Positions 47,239 through 56,591 of a stretch of DNA of 64,000 bases are shown in pieces; position 1 is the first letter of the stretch; each line of letters begins with the position of its first letter. Where the stretch lies: NCBI GenBank assembly GCA_024645085.1, contig JAHEGN010000012.1:29671-93670 (forward strand), written 5' to 3'. The notes under the pieces are model-generated. The model was not told the origin of the DNA, did not search any database, and worked only from the letters and a program-made list of their open reading frames with translations. Source of the DNA: Rhodobiaceae bacterium (GTDB lineage: Bacteria > Pseudomonadota > Alphaproteobacteria > RS24). A program made the position numbers and the translations under genes.

Positions 47239-48090
47239 CTAATTGCGCTCTCGGCGGGCGAGGAAGGCGAGACGTTCAAACAAATGCACATCCTGCTCAT
47301 TTTTAATCAACGCGCCATGCAGCGGCGGAATCAACTTACCAGCATCTTGCTCGCGCAAGGTTTCAGGGTCAATGTCCTCATTCATCAAAAGTTTCAACCA
47401 ATCGAGCAATTCAGATGTTGATGGCTTCTTTTTCAGGCCCGGCACGTCGCGCACTTCATAAAAAGACGCCAGCGCATTGCGCACCAAACGCTCTTTAATA
47501 TCGGGATAATGCACATTGATAATCTGGCTCATTGTCGCCGCATCGGGGAATGAAATATAATGGAAGAAGCAGCGGCGCAAAAACGCATCAGGCAATTCTT
47601 TCTCATTATTTGAGGTGATGATGACCAAAGGCCGCTCAACCGCTTTAATGGTCTCGCCGGTTTCATAGACATAAAATTCCATGCGATCGAGCTCTTGCAG
47701 CAAGTCATTTGGAAATTCAATATCCGCCTTATCAATTTCGTCGATCAGCAAAACAACGCGTTTTTTCTTTTCAAAGGCTTCCCATAATTTACCTTTATTA
47801 ATGTAATTTTTTACATCCTTGACCCGCTCATCGCCCAATTGGCTATCGCGCAGGCGGGTGATGGCATCATATTCATACAAGCCTTGTTGGGCTTTGGTGG
47901 TTGATTTGACGTGCCAAGTGATGAGTTCCATATCCAGTGCTTTGGACACTTCTTCGGCCAAAACGGTTTTACCTGTCCCCGGCTCACCTTTAATCAAAAG
48001 TGGGCGCTGCAGGGTGAGGGCAGCATTCACCGCAACCCGCAGGTCTTCCGTGGCAATATAGTTTTCAGTGCCTTCAAACTTCTGTGACAT
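47239..48090 (-). CDS. MoxR-family AAA+ ATPase
   Basis: A 283-residue AAA+ protein. Walker A is LLIKGEPGTGKTVLAEE (about residues 27-43), Walker B is VVLLIDEIDKAD, sensor 1 is VIITSNNEKELPDAF and the Arg finger region is FLRRCFF. The C-terminal lid is short. AGGA lies 5-8 bases before the ATG at 48090, preferred over an ATG seven codons earlier. It is transcribed ahead of the VWA gene, and the two form the usual chaperone-like pair. Confidence 0.88.
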   Translation of the reverse strand: MSQKFEGTENYIATEDLRVAVNAALTLQRPLLIKGEPGTGKTVLAEEVSKALDMELITWHVKSTTKAQQGLYEYDAITRLRDSQLGDERVKDVKNYINKGKLWEAFEKKKRVVLLIDEIDKADIEFPNDLLQELDRMEFYVYETGETIKAVERPLVIITSNNEKELPDAFLRRCFFHYISFPDAATMSQIINVHYPDIKERLVRNALASFYEVRDVPGLKKKPSTSELLDWLKLLMNEDIDPETLREQDAGKLIPPLHGALIKNEQDVHLFERLAFLARRERN

Positions 48091-48202
48091 AAAATTTCCT
48101 ATCTCATTCATAATCTAAGTAAAGCTCTCATATGGCGAAAAACACTAAGCGCAAGGCGGCCTCTCCGCAAGTCTGAAATTCGGAGAAATCAGAATAAAAG
48201 CC

Positions 48203-48222
48203 GGTTAATCGCGGTTAATCGC
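48203..48222. repeat. Tandem direct repeat of 10 bases in the moxR-dksA intergenic region
   Basis: GGTTAATCGC occurs twice head to tail in the 290-base gap between the divergent MoxR and dksA genes. Two aligned copies one helical turn apart could bind a direct-repeat regulator, but no factor can be named. Confidence 0.5.
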
Positions 48223-48319
48223 TGTCGCCTCACAACCGCCAATGACGATTAGACAAAATCATCTGTGAAATGCGCATGCTTTACCTTGATTTAGATAGGC
48301 GAATTGGGTAATTAAGGCG

Positions 48320-48340
48320 CGCACAGGTCGAACCTGTGTG
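48320..48340 (+). promoter_or_regulatory. Hairpin in the presumed dksA leader
   Basis: CACAGGT-CGA-ACCTGTG (48322-48338) is a perfect 7-base stem with a three-base loop, extended to 9 pairs with one wobble. It lies 40 bases before the dksA ATG, so it may fold in the leader RNA or serve as an operator. No T-run follows, which argues against a terminator. Confidence 0.4.
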
Positions 48341-48380
48341 GGCATATCCAAATTTATAGAGAAATGCAGAGTGAGATAAT

Positions 48381-48797
48381 ATGGCAACGCGAATTCCAAA
48401 AGACTATGTCCCTTCGGATGACGAACCATTTATGAATGCACGCCAGCGCGAGTATTTTCGCCGCAAGCTACAAGATTGGAAGGACGATCTGATTAAGGGC
48501 ACGCGCGAAACTGTTATTGGTTTGCAAAATGAAAGCACCCAGCATCCCGATGATGCCGACCGCGCCGCATCTGAATCTGAAAAAACTTTGGAACTGCGGA
48601 CCCGCGACCGCCACCGTAAGCTCATCAATAAAATCGACGCGGCGCTTCGCCGTATTGATGAAAAAACTTATGGCTATTGCGATGAAACCGGCGATCCGAT
48701 TAGCCTCAAACGCCTCGATGCGCGGCCGATTGCGACCATGGGTATTGAAGCGCAAGAGCGGCACGAAAAACGCGAGCGTGTCTATCGCGACGATTGA
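48381..48797 (+). CDS. dksA: DksA family RNA polymerase-binding regulator, zinc-finger Cys mostly lost
   Basis: A 138-residue DksA homologue that binds the polymerase secondary channel and works with ppGpp. The coiled coil spans about residues 20-90, and the tip motif DDADRA matches the essential D-x2-D-x-A. The globular part YGYCDETGDPISLKRLDARP keeps only the first Cys (100); the other three zinc positions are Thr103, Gly121 and Ala124. This Cys-poor form resembles Rhodobacter DksA and Pseudomonas DksA2, which work without zinc. It lies upstream of recA on the same strand. Confidence 0.9.
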   Translation: MATRIPKDYVPSDDEPFMNARQREYFRRKLQDWKDDLIKGTRETVIGLQNESTQHPDDADRAASESEKTLELRTRDRHRKLINKIDAALRRIDEKTYGYCDETGDPISLKRLDARPIATMGIEAQERHEKRERVYRDD

Positions 48798-48935
48798 TCG
48801 CCAGCGAAACCACTGAGTCTGTTGTTTCCGCTCTGCCGATTCTCATATGAACCGGCGAAAACGTGCTTAAAAAAACTTATCCACCCCTGATTTAAGGTTG
48901 AAAACTCCAATGTTTTCAGTGCCTTAAAATTATTC

Positions 48936-48965
48936 TGGACAATAGGAACAAAATAGGAACATAAT
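48936..48965 (+). promoter_or_regulatory. recA promoter with SOS (LexA) box
   Basis: TGGACA (48936-48941) and CATAAT (48960-48965) form a -35/-10 pair, each five of six consensus, spaced by 18 bases. The alphaproteobacterial SOS box GAAC-N7-GAAC lies at 48946-48960, in the spacer and touching the -10. LexA bound there would block polymerase directly. Confidence 0.82.
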
Positions 48966-49013
48966 CACTCATTGAAGCGCCTTCTAGGCTATGAAATAAC
49001 CAAGGAGAACCTT

Positions 49014-50117
49014 ATGGCTGAAAATGTGGTGGACCTAATGGAAAAGAGTGAAGAAAAGAAAAAGGCGCTTGAGGCGGCTCTTTCTCAAATTGAGAAGAAT
49101 TACGGCAAAGGCTCAGTAATGAAACTGGGTGATCCGGAAAATATCATGGAAATTGAATCGGTCTCGACCGGCTCAATTGGTTTGGATATTGCTCTGGGTA
49201 TTGGCGGTTTGCCGCGTGGCCGGATTGTCGAAATTTACGGCCCAGAAAGCTCGGGCAAAACCACTTTGGCGCTGCACACAGTGGCTGAAGCACAAAAGAC
49301 CGGTGGTATTTGCGGCTTTATTGACGCCGAACACGCTCTTGACCCTGCCTATGCCCGCAAGCTCGGCGTCGGCATTGAAGACCTGTTGATTTCGCAACCT
49401 GATAATGGCGAGCAGGCGTTGGAAATCGCCGACACATTGGTGCGCTCAGGCGCGGTTGATGTTTTGGTTATCGACTCAGTGGCGGCTTTGACGCCGCGCG
49501 CTGAATTGGAAGGCGACATGGGCGACAGCTTGCCCGGTTTGCAAGCCCGTCTGATGAGCCAAGCCCTGCGTAAATTGACCGGCTCTATTTCACGCTCCAA
49601 TACAATGGTGATTTTCATCAACCAAATTCGCATGAAAATTGGTGTGATGTTTGGCAGCCCAGAGACCACAACCGGTGGTAATGCGCTGAAGTTTTACGCC
49701 TCTTGCCGTCTTGATATTCGCCGCATTGGCGCCTTGAAAGACCGCGAAGAAGTGATTGGCAATTTGACCCGTGTCAAAGTGGTGAAAAACAAAGTTGCAC
49801 CGCCGTTCCGGGTTGTTGAATTTGACATTCTCTATGGCGAGGGCATTTCCAAAACTGGTGAGTTGATTGATTTGGGTGTGAAAGCTGAAATCGTCGATAA
49901 ATCCGGTAGCTGGTATAGCTATGGCGATGTGCGTATTGGTCAGGGCAAGGAAAACGCTCGTAAATTCCTGATCGATAACCCAGATATGGCGGCTGAGATT
50001 GAAGAAAAAATCCGCGCCGATGCTGGTTTGGTCGATATTGAAGAGTTGACCAAAGACGAGGCGGTTATGGCCGAAGGGCAAGACAGTGAACCAGTGATTG
50101 GCGAAGTCGCCGGCTAA
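49014..50117 (+). CDS. recA: Recombinase A
   Basis: A 367-residue RecA. Walker A is [12 protein letters not shown] (about residues 69-80), with [30 protein letters not shown], Walker [13 protein letters not shown], loop L1 [18 protein letters not shown] and loop L2 [18 protein letters not shown]. It pairs homologous strands and triggers LexA self-cleavage. AGGAG ends 6 bases before the ATG at 49014. Its promoter holds an SOS box and a strong terminator lies 33 bases after the stop. Confidence 0.97.
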   Translation: MAENVVDLMEKSEEKKKALEAALSQIEKNYGKGSVMKLGDPENIMEIESVSTGSIGLDIALGIGGLPRGRIVEIYGPESSGKTTLALHTVAEAQKTGGICGFIDAEHALDPAYARKLGVGIEDLLISQPDNGEQALEIADTLVRSGAVDVLVIDSVAALTPRAELEGDMGDSLPGLQARLMSQALRKLTGSISRSNTMVIFINQIRMKIGVMFGSPETTTGGNALKFYASCRLDIRRIGALKDREEVIGNLTRVKVVKNKVAPPFRVVEFDILYGEGISKTGELIDLGVKAEIVDKSGSWYSYGDVRIGQGKENARKFLIDNPDMAAEIEEKIRADAGLVDIEELTKDEAVMAEGQDSEPVIGEVAG

Positions 50118-50150
50118 ATTCGACCGGTTTTGTCGTTTTACTGATAAATT

Positions 50151-50188
50151 CAGGCTCAATACGCAAGTATTGGGCCTGTTTTGTCTTT
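50151..50188 (+). terminator. Intrinsic terminator of recA
   Basis: CAGGCTCAATAC (50151-50162) pairs with GTATTGGGCCTG (50167-50178) over 12 bases with one wobble and a four-base loop, followed by TTTTGTCTTT (to about 50188). Confidence 0.88.
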
Positions 50189-50273
50189 GGCTCTCTTGTC
50201 GACAGCGACGGACAGGGATAAAACTATAGTCGAAATATTGACATCATGGCGGTCCGCGTCATTGGGAGGATTT

Positions 50274-52946
50274 ATGTCGACTGGTATCGCCGATATTCGC
50301 GCGCAATTTCTAGATTATTTTGCCGGTCACGGGCACACGAAAATCGCTTCAAGCCCGCTCGTGCCGCTTAATGATCCGACCCTGCTTTTCACCAATGCTG
50401 GCATGGTGCCGTTCAAAAATTATTTTACCGGCCAAGAGACTGCGCCCATGTCGCGCGCAGTGAGTTCGCAAAAATGCGTGCGCGCTGGGGGCAAACACAA
50501 TGACCTTGATAATGTTGGTTATACCGCCCGCCATCACACTTTCTTCGAAATGCTCGGCAATTTTTCCTTTGGCGATTACTTCAAAGAAGAAGCGATTTAC
50601 TTCGCTTGGCAGTTTCTCACCAAAGACATGCAATTGCCGCCGGAAAAATTACTCGCCACCGTCTATGCCGATGATGATGAGGCGTTTGATCTATGGAGAA
50701 AAATAGCTGGCCTGCCGGAAGAAAAAATCATTCGCATTGCCACCAGTGATAATTTTTGGTCGATGGGCGACACTGGGCCATGTGGCCCATGTTCAGAAAT
50801 CTTTTACGACCACGGCGAAGCCATTGCCGGGGGGCCGCCTGGCAGCCCAGATGAAGACGGCGACCGGTTTATCGAAATTTGGAATTTGGTGTTCATGCAA
50901 TTCGACCAACAGGCTGATGGCACCCGCGTGCCGCTGCCCAAACCGTCGATTGATACGGGCATGGGGCTTGAGCGCATTGCCACTGTTTTGCAGGGCCAGC
51001 ACGATAATTACGACACTGATTTAATGCGCCATTTGATTGAGGCGTCGGCTGACGTCTCTGGCCAAGCGATTGATGGCGCTTTCCGCATGAGCCATCGGGT
51101 GATAGCCGATCATTTACGCTCTGCCGCGTTTTTGATTGCCGATGGCGTGTTGCCGTCGAATGAAGGGCGCGGTTATGTGCTGCGGCGGATTATGCGCCGC
51201 GCCATGCGTCATGCGCATATGCTGGGCACCAAGGAGCCACTATTGTGGCAATTATTCCCAGCCTTGAAATTGCAAATGGCCGCCGCCTATCCGGAGCTCG
51301 AACGCGCCGATGCGTTGATTGTTGAAACCTTGAAACATGAAGAAAGCCGGTTCCGCGATATGCTCGGCCGTGGCTTGCGTTTATTGGAAGACGAAGTCGG
51401 CAATATTCAGGGCAAGAAATTGGCCGGTGAGGTCGCCTTCAAACTCTATGATACATTTGGTTTCCCGCTTGACCTCACGCAAGACGCTTTGCGCGAACGC
51501 GGTCTCAGTGTTGACACTGATGGTTTTGACAAGGCGATGGAAAAGCAACGCGCCGAAGCGCGGGCCAATTGGTCAGGTTCCGGTTCGGAAGCCACGGAGA
51601 CAATTTGGTTCGATTTGCGCAATGATTTGGGCGCCACAGAATTTGTCGGCTATCAATCAGAAGCCGCCGAAGGTCAAGTGATGGCGATTTTGCAAGACGG
51701 CGCTGAAGTCGAAGCGGCGACGGCTGGCAGCGAGGTCTCCGTGTTGCTTAATCAAACGCCATTTTACGCTGAAAGCGGTGGCCAAATTGGCGACAGCGGT
51801 GTGCTCAGCGATGACACGGATTTACACGTTGAGATTACTGACACGCAAAAGAAATTGGGCGCTTTGCATGTTTTGCGCGGCACGGTGACGGCTGGCACAT
51901 TGCGCAAATCCGCCTTGCTGCACCAACAAGTCGACGGCGCCCGCCGCCATGCCATTCGTGCCAATCACAGCGCCACACATTTGCTGCACGAGGCCTTGCG
52001 ACGTGTGCTGGGGGCACATGTCACGCAAAAAGGCTCGCTGGTCAGCGACGCCAGTTTGCGGTTTGACTTCAGCCACCCAAAAGCCATGACCCAAGCGCAA
52101 ATCCTCGAAGCGGAAATGCTGGTCAATCAGGTGATCCGCGAAAATGATCAAGTGACGACGCGGCTGATGACGCCAGATGAAGCCATTGAGGCTGGCGCGC
52201 TGGCGCTATTTGGCGAAAAATACGGCGATGAAGTGCGGGTTTTATCCATGGGGCAAACGCTTGATAGCGACCGGCCACATTATTCAGTCGAACTGTGCGG
52301 TGGCACGCATGTCAATCGGCTGGGCGATATTGGGTTGTTGAAAATCAGCCAAGAGAGTGCTGTTGCATCGGGCGTGCGCCGCATTGAGGCCTATACGGGG
52401 GCCGGCGCTTTGGCCTTTGTCGCTGGCCAAGAAACGGTGCTGCGTGAGACCACAGATTTGTTAAAAATCAGCCCGCAAGATGTGCCCAATCGTGTCGCCA
52501 AATTGCTCGATGAACGCAAACAATTAGAACGCGAGCTGGCTGATGCCAAACGGCAATTGGCGCTGATGGGCGGCGCTGGCGGGGCCGCCGCGCAAGATGA
52601 TGCGGCCCGCGATATCAACGGTATCACCCTTGTAGCGCGTTGTTTAGACGGCCTACCAGCCAAGGAATTACGTGGCTTGGTTGACGACGGCAAAAAACAA
52701 ATTGGCAGTGGTGTTGTGGTGTTTATCGGCATTGATAACGGCAAGGCCGGCATTGCCGTGGGTGTCACCGCTGATTTAACGGATCGTTTTGACGCTGTCG
52801 ATTTGGTCAAGCTGGGGGCAGAAAAGCTCGGCGGCACGGGCGGTGGCGGACGGCCAGATATGGCGCAAGCCGGTGGCTCCGATGTCAATGGCGGGGCGCA
52901 AGCCATAGCCGCCATTGAGGCCGCGATTGAGGCCGCCTCAAGCTAA
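50274..52946 (+). CDS. alaS: Alanine-tRNA ligase
   Basis: An 890-residue class II synthetase of full length. The N-terminal catalytic core has [20 protein letters not shown] and [16 protein letters not shown], the editing domain has [19 protein letters not shown] and [13 protein letters not shown] with the zinc-type His/Cys set, and the C-terminal domain has a Gly-rich end [16 protein letters not shown]. It charges tRNA-Ala and clears mischarged Ser or Gly. GGGAGG ends 3 bases before the ATG at 50274; earlier frames overlap the recA terminator. It converges on icd. Confidence 0.96.
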   Translation: MSTGIADIRAQFLDYFAGHGHTKIASSPLVPLNDPTLLFTNAGMVPFKNYFTGQETAPMSRAVSSQKCVRAGGKHNDLDNVGYTARHHTFFEMLGNFSFGDYFKEEAIYFAWQFLTKDMQLPPEKLLATVYADDDEAFDLWRKIAGLPEEKIIRIATSDNFWSMGDTGPCGPCSEIFYDHGEAIAGGPPGSPDEDGDRFIEIWNLVFMQFDQQADGTRVPLPKPSIDTGMGLERIATVLQGQHDNYDTDLMRHLIEASADVSGQAIDGAFRMSHRVIADHLRSAAFLIADGVLPSNEGRGYVLRRIMRRAMRHAHMLGTKEPLLWQLFPALKLQMAAAYPELERADALIVETLKHEESRFRDMLGRGLRLLEDEVGNIQGKKLAGEVAFKLYDTFGFPLDLTQDALRERGLSVDTDGFDKAMEKQRAEARANWSGSGSEATETIWFDLRNDLGATEFVGYQSEAAEGQVMAILQDGAEVEAATAGSEVSVLLNQTPFYAESGGQIGDSGVLSDDTDLHVEITDTQKKLGALHVLRGTVTAGTLRKSALLHQQVDGARRHAIRANHSATHLLHEALRRVLGAHVTQKGSLVSDASLRFDFSHPKAMTQAQILEAEMLVNQVIRENDQVTTRLMTPDEAIEAGALALFGEKYGDEVRVLSMGQTLDSDRPHYSVELCGGTHVNRLGDIGLLKISQESAVASGVRRIEAYTGAGALAFVAGQETVLRETTDLLKISPQDVPNRVAKLLDERKQLERELADAKRQLALMGGAGGAAAQDDAARDINGITLVARCLDGLPAKELRGLVDDGKKQIGSGVVVFIGIDNGKAGIAVGVTADLTDRFDAVDLVKLGAEKLGGTGGGGRPDMAQAGGSDVNGGAQAIAAIEAAIEAASS

Positions 52947-52980
52947 GCTGATATAATCAGTATTTGTATTGGCCTTTTAT

Positions 52981-54204
52981 TTACTGGCCTTTAGACAGCG
53001 CGTCTTCGAGGTTTTCGCTGACTTTGTCCAAAAACCCTTCTGTGCTCAGCCATTTTTGGCCGGAGCCCACCAATAGGGCCAAATCCTTGGTCATGGCGCC
53101 GCGTTCGACGGTGCTGACGCAGGTTTTTTCCAAAGTGGCAGCGAAATCGGCCAAGGCTTTATTATCGTCTAAATCCGCCCGTTTGCTGAGCCCACGGGTC
53201 CAAGCGAAAATCGAGGCAATGGAATTGGTCGAGGTTTCTTCACCACGCTGATGGGCCCGATAATGCCGTGTCACCGTGCCATGCGCCGCTTCGGCTTCCA
53301 TGGTTTTACCATCGGGCGTCAACAAGACAGAGGTCATCAGACCGAGCGAGCCAAAGCCTTGCGCCACCGTATCGGATTGCACGTCGCCATCATAGTTTTT
53401 ACAGGCCCAGACAAAAGCGCCTGACCATTTCAGCGCCGCCGCCACCATGTCATCAATCAGACGGTGCTCATAAGTAATGCCAAGGGCTTCGAATTTGCCT
53501 TTGTAATGGGCATCAAACACTTCTTGGAACAAATCCTTAAAGCGCCCGTCATAGGCTTTCAAAATGGTGTTTTTGGTCGACATATAAAGCGGCCATTTGC
53601 GTTCAATGGCATACATCATACAGGCGTGGGCGAAATCGCGAATACTATCGTCGAGATTATACATCGACATCGCAACGCCGCCGCCAGGGAAGTCAAACAC
53701 TTCATATTCTTTTGCGTCGCTGCCGTCGCTGGCTTCCCAGCGCATGGTCAATTTACCCGCCCCCGGCACAACAAAGTCAGTGGCCCGATATTGGTCACCA
53801 AAGGCATGACGGCCGATAACAATCGGGTCGGTCCAACCGGGCACAAGCCGCGGCACATTGCGGCAAATAATTGGCTCGCGGAACACTGTGCCGCCGAGAA
53901 TATTACGGATGGTGCCATTGGGGGAGCGCCACATTTTTTTCAGGCCAAATTCTTCAACCCGCGCCTCATCTGGCGTGATGGTGGCACATTTAACGCCGAC
54001 GCCGATTTCCTTAATCGCTTCCGCCGAGTCAATGGTGATTTGGTCATTTGTGTCATCGCGCGCTTCGATACCCAAATCGTAATAGCGCAGATCAATATCC
54101 ATGAACGGCAAAATCAACTTATCTTTAATCATCTGCCAAATAATACGGGTCATTTCATCGCCATCGAGTTCTACAATGGGATTTTCTACTTTGATCTTTG
54201 TCAT
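52981..54204 (-). CDS. icd: Isocitrate dehydrogenase, NADP-dependent, eukaryotic-type dimer
   Basis: A 407-residue enzyme of the homodimeric NADP class found in eukaryotes and alphaproteobacteria: [18 protein letters not shown] at the N terminus, KSPNGT-like [33 protein letters not shown], and [11 protein letters not shown] with the NADP site. It oxidises isocitrate to 2-oxoglutarate in the TCA cycle. AAGGAAG precedes the ATG at 54204. It is divergent from trmJ with 92 bases between the starts and converges on alaS. Confidence 0.94.
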   Translation of the reverse strand: MTKIKVENPIVELDGDEMTRIIWQMIKDKLILPFMDIDLRYYDLGIEARDDTNDQITIDSAEAIKEIGVGVKCATITPDEARVEEFGLKKMWRSPNGTIRNILGGTVFREPIICRNVPRLVPGWTDPIVIGRHAFGDQYRATDFVVPGAGKLTMRWEASDGSDAKEYEVFDFPGGGVAMSMYNLDDSIRDFAHACMMYAIERKWPLYMSTKNTILKAYDGRFKDLFQEVFDAHYKGKFEALGITYEHRLIDDMVAAALKWSGAFVWACKNYDGDVQSDTVAQGFGSLGLMTSVLLTPDGKTMEAEAAHGTVTRHYRAHQRGEETSTNSIASIFAWTRGLSKRADLDDNKALADFAATLEKTCVSTVERGAMTKDLALLVGSGQKWLSTEGFLDKVSENLEDALSKGQ

Positions 54205-54296
54205 TATTACTTCCTTGTCGCCATGCGGCTGGTGAGGGGGAAACATAGCAAAAGCTTGGCATTGATAAAAGGGCCAGTTTCACTTATTGGAACATT

Positions 54297-55172
54297 ATGG
54301 AAGATTTTTTGGAAAAAAATGCCGCCCCGGCGATTATTTTGGTCGGCGCGCAACTGGGTGAGAACATTGGCACTGTCGCGCGCGCCATGTTGAACTTCGG
54401 TCTCACCGATTTGCGCTTGGTCAATCCACGCGCCGGCTGGCAAATTGATCGCGCCCGCAAGGCTGCTTCAGGGGCCGATGCGCTGATTGACAATCATCGG
54501 CTATATAATAGCGTTGCCGAGGCGACCGCCGATCTTGGCTTTCTCGTGGCGACGACGGCACGGATTCGCGACATGGTAAAACCTGTCATGACACCGGCGC
54601 ATATTGCCGCTGAAATGCGTGGGCGTATCGAAAAAACCGGTGAAATTGCCCAAAGCGGCATTTTATTTGGCCCCGAACGCACCGGCTTAGAAAATGAAGA
54701 TATCTCATTGGCTGATGTGATTTGTCGGGTGCCGTTGAACCCAGAATTTACCTCATTGAACCTCGCGCAGGCGGTTTTATTAATCGGTTATGAATGGTTT
54801 CAAGCGGCCGATACGACGCCGCCGGTCAGCGATATGACGCCCGGCACACGGCCAGCAACACGCGGTGAAATGAATGCCATGTTCGCCCATTTTGAGGCTG
54901 CGCTTGAGGCTTCAGGGTTTTTGAACCCGCCGGAAAAGCGCCCAGCCATGGCCCGCAACCTGCGCAACATGTTTCACCGCGCTGGTCTCACCGAGCAAGA
55001 TGTGCGCACCTTTCGCGGCATTATTAATTCGCTTTTGCGCTGGCCACGTGGCCCGCGCGACGCCCAATTAAAGCCGCGTGTTGGGGCGATTTCGCGCGGT
55101 TTGGCTGACCCAGAAGCAGGGTCTCCGGAGGATTTAGAAAAAACCTTAGAAAACGGCGAAAATCGTGTTTGA
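54297..55172 (+). CDS. trmJ: tRNA (cytidine/uridine-2'-O-)-methyltransferase TrmJ-like, SPOUT family
   Basis: A 291-residue SpoU-type methyltransferase. Motif 1 is LVGAQLGENIGTVARAMLNFG (NIG core, about residues 15-35), motif 2 is LFGPERTGLENEDI, and motif 3 is VPLNPEFTSLNLAQAVLLI, which together form the SAM knot. The C-terminal helical extension (FEAALEASGFLN, RAGLTEQDVRTFRGI) is TrmJ-like. It probably methylates position 32 of tRNA anticodon loops. The rpsD promoter overlaps its stop codon. Confidence 0.87.
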   Translation: MEDFLEKNAAPAIILVGAQLGENIGTVARAMLNFGLTDLRLVNPRAGWQIDRARKAASGADALIDNHRLYNSVAEATADLGFLVATTARIRDMVKPVMTPAHIAAEMRGRIEKTGEIAQSGILFGPERTGLENEDISLADVICRVPLNPEFTSLNLAQAVLLIGYEWFQAADTTPPVSDMTPGTRPATRGEMNAMFAHFEAALEASGFLNPPEKRPAMARNLRNMFHRAGLTEQDVRTFRGIINSLLRWPRGPRDAQLKPRVGAISRGLADPEAGSPEDLEKTLENGENRV

Positions 55173-55196
55173 CATGACGCCTAGCATGCGTATATT
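55169..55196 (+). promoter_or_regulatory. rpsD promoter
   Basis: A perfect -35 TTGACA (55169-55174) and -10 TATATT (55191-55196) are 16 bases apart, 63 bases ahead of rpsD. The -35 shares bases with the trmJ stop codon (55170-55172). Confidence 0.75.
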
Positions 55197-55258
55197 ACGC
55201 GCCAATCAGCGAGTTTCTTCTCGCCATTTTGTTTTGAACTATGTAAGGACCGCGCCGC

Positions 55259-55879
55259 ATGAGCAAGCGCCTATCAACGAAGTATAAAATTGACCGCCGC
55301 ATGGGCGAAAATATCTGGGGCCGTCCGAAAAGCCCGGTAAATCGTCGCGAGTATGGCCCAGGCCAGCACGGTCAGCGTCGTCGTGGCAAATTGTCTGACT
55401 TTGGTCTGCAGTTGCGCGCCAAGCAAAAGCTTAAAGGCCATTATGGCAATATCACCGAAAAACAGTTCCGTGGTATTTACGCCGAAGCGGTGCGCGTGAA
55501 GGGCGACACCAGCGAAAACCTCGTTGGTCTGTTGGAATCACGTCTGGACGCGGTTGTCTATCGCGCCAAATTCGTCACCACTGTTTTTGCTGCCCGCCAA
55601 TTTGTCAATCACGGTCACGTGATGGTCAATGGTCGTCGTTGCAATATCTCAAGCCGTCGCCTGAAAGTCGGCGATGTGGTTGAAGTGCGTGAAAAGTCGC
55701 GGACATTGAATATCGTGCTGGAAGCCATCCAAAGCGCTGAGCGTGATTTGCCAGAATATCTCGACGTTGATCACAATAAACTGACCGCAACAATGGTTCG
55801 TGTGCCACAGCTTTCTGAAGTGCCTTATCCGGTACAAATGGAGCCAAATCTGGTGGTTGAGTTTTACTCACGTAATTAG
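55259..55879 (+). CDS. rpsD: 30S ribosomal protein S4
   Basis: A 206-residue S4. It begins [20 protein letters not shown], contains [17 protein letters not shown], and carries the S4 RNA-binding domain ([20 protein letters not shown] with [15 protein letters not shown]). The Cys zinc site of some S4 proteins is absent. It starts 30S assembly on 16S rRNA. AAGGA precedes the ATG. A single-gene unit is likely, with its own promoter and a strong terminator. Confidence 0.97.
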   Translation: MSKRLSTKYKIDRRMGENIWGRPKSPVNRREYGPGQHGQRRRGKLSDFGLQLRAKQKLKGHYGNITEKQFRGIYAEAVRVKGDTSENLVGLLESRLDAVVYRAKFVTTVFAARQFVNHGHVMVNGRRCNISSRRLKVGDVVEVREKSRTLNIVLEAIQSAERDLPEYLDVDHNKLTATMVRVPQLSEVPYPVQMEPNLVVEFYSRN

Positions 55880-55915
55880 ATTGTTAGCTTTCGCCGCCTC
55901 ACTTTGGGGCAGGCA

Positions 55916-55957
55916 GAAAAACCCGCCTCATGTGTTTCACAGGGCGGGTTTTTTTTG
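55916..55957 (+). terminator. Intrinsic terminator of rpsD
   Basis: ACCCGCC (55921-55927) pairs with GGCGGGT (55943-55949), flanked by an A-run upstream and eight T downstream (55949-55956). The A-run would also let it act for transcripts coming from the grx side. Confidence 0.88.
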
Positions 55958-55991
55958 GCCAATTAGATGGCTGTTAGATGAGGTGAAAAGC

Positions 55992-56330
55992 TTATCCTTC
56001 GTCCGACAGCAGAGAAATGCCTTTTTCAGTCAGATAGGGGCGCAATTCGCCTTCTTCGAACATTTCGCGAATAATATCGCAACCGCCGACGAATTCGCCT
56101 TTGACATAAAGCTGCGGAATGGTCGGCCAGTTTGAATAGGTTTTAATGCCGTCGCGCAACGCATCATCTTCCAGCACGTTCACGCCTTTGAATGGCACGC
56201 CAATATGCGACAGAATTTGTACCACTTGGCCGGAAAACCCACATTGTGGAAAAACTGGCGTGCCTTTCATGAACAGCACCACATCGGCGCCATCAATCTC
56301 TGATTTAATTTGACTATCTGTATCGCTCAT
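55992..56330 (-). CDS. grxD: Monothiol glutaredoxin, CGFS type
   Basis: A 112-residue Grx4-class protein. The active site is [13 protein letters not shown] (Cys at about residue 30), preceded by VVLFMKGTP and followed by [20 protein letters not shown], the glutathione-binding set. CGFS proteins hold a bridging 2Fe-2S cluster. It ends the purine operon and follows bolA by 9 bases; Grx-BolA pairs form Fe-S heterodimers for iron and cluster handling. Confidence 0.93.
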   Translation of the reverse strand: MSDTDSQIKSEIDGADVVLFMKGTPVFPQCGFSGQVVQILSHIGVPFKGVNVLEDDALRDGIKTYSNWPTIPQLYVKGEFVGGCDIIREMFEEGELRPYLTEKGISLLSDEG

Positions 56331-56339
56331 AACGCGCTC

Positions 56340-56582
56340 CTACTGATTGGTTTCCGGAACCCCGGTTTGTAAAGCCAGAGCATGCAATTCATCGCCCATG
56401 CCGCCTTTTAGCGCGTCATAGACCATTTTATGCTGCTCAACGCGAGATTTACCGGCAAAGGCAGCAGACACAACATGCGCCGCATAATGGTCACCATCGC
56501 CGCGCAAATCGGTAATTTCAACCTGCGCGTCGGGCAGGGCCTGACGGATCATTTGCTCTAATTGGCCAGCACTCATCGGCAT
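56340..56582 (-). CDS. bolA: BolA family Fe-S chaperone partner
   Basis: An 80-residue BolA-fold protein: LEQMIRQALPDAQVEITDLR at the N terminus, GDHYAAHVVSAAFAGKSRVE in the core (the H in HYA is a cluster-ligand candidate) and the C-terminal helix HKMVYDALKGGM. GGAGAG lies about 5 bases before the ATG. It sits between purL and grxD on one strand with 9-base gaps each side, the usual partner arrangement. Confidence 0.9.
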   Translation of the reverse strand: MPMSAGQLEQMIRQALPDAQVEITDLRGDGDHYAAHVVSAAFAGKSRVEQHKMVYDALKGGMGDELHALALQTGVPETNQ

Positions 56583-56591
56583 GACACTCTC

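Noticed and set aside
48322..48338. Stem-loop resembling a tRNA T-arm before dksA
   Set aside because: The loop reads GTCGAAC, not TTCRANY, and no acceptor, D or anticodon arm can be built around it.
53464..54393. A 309-codon open frame antisense to icd that runs into trmJ
   Set aside because: It overlaps two clear genes, has low-complexity shadow composition and no recognisable domain.
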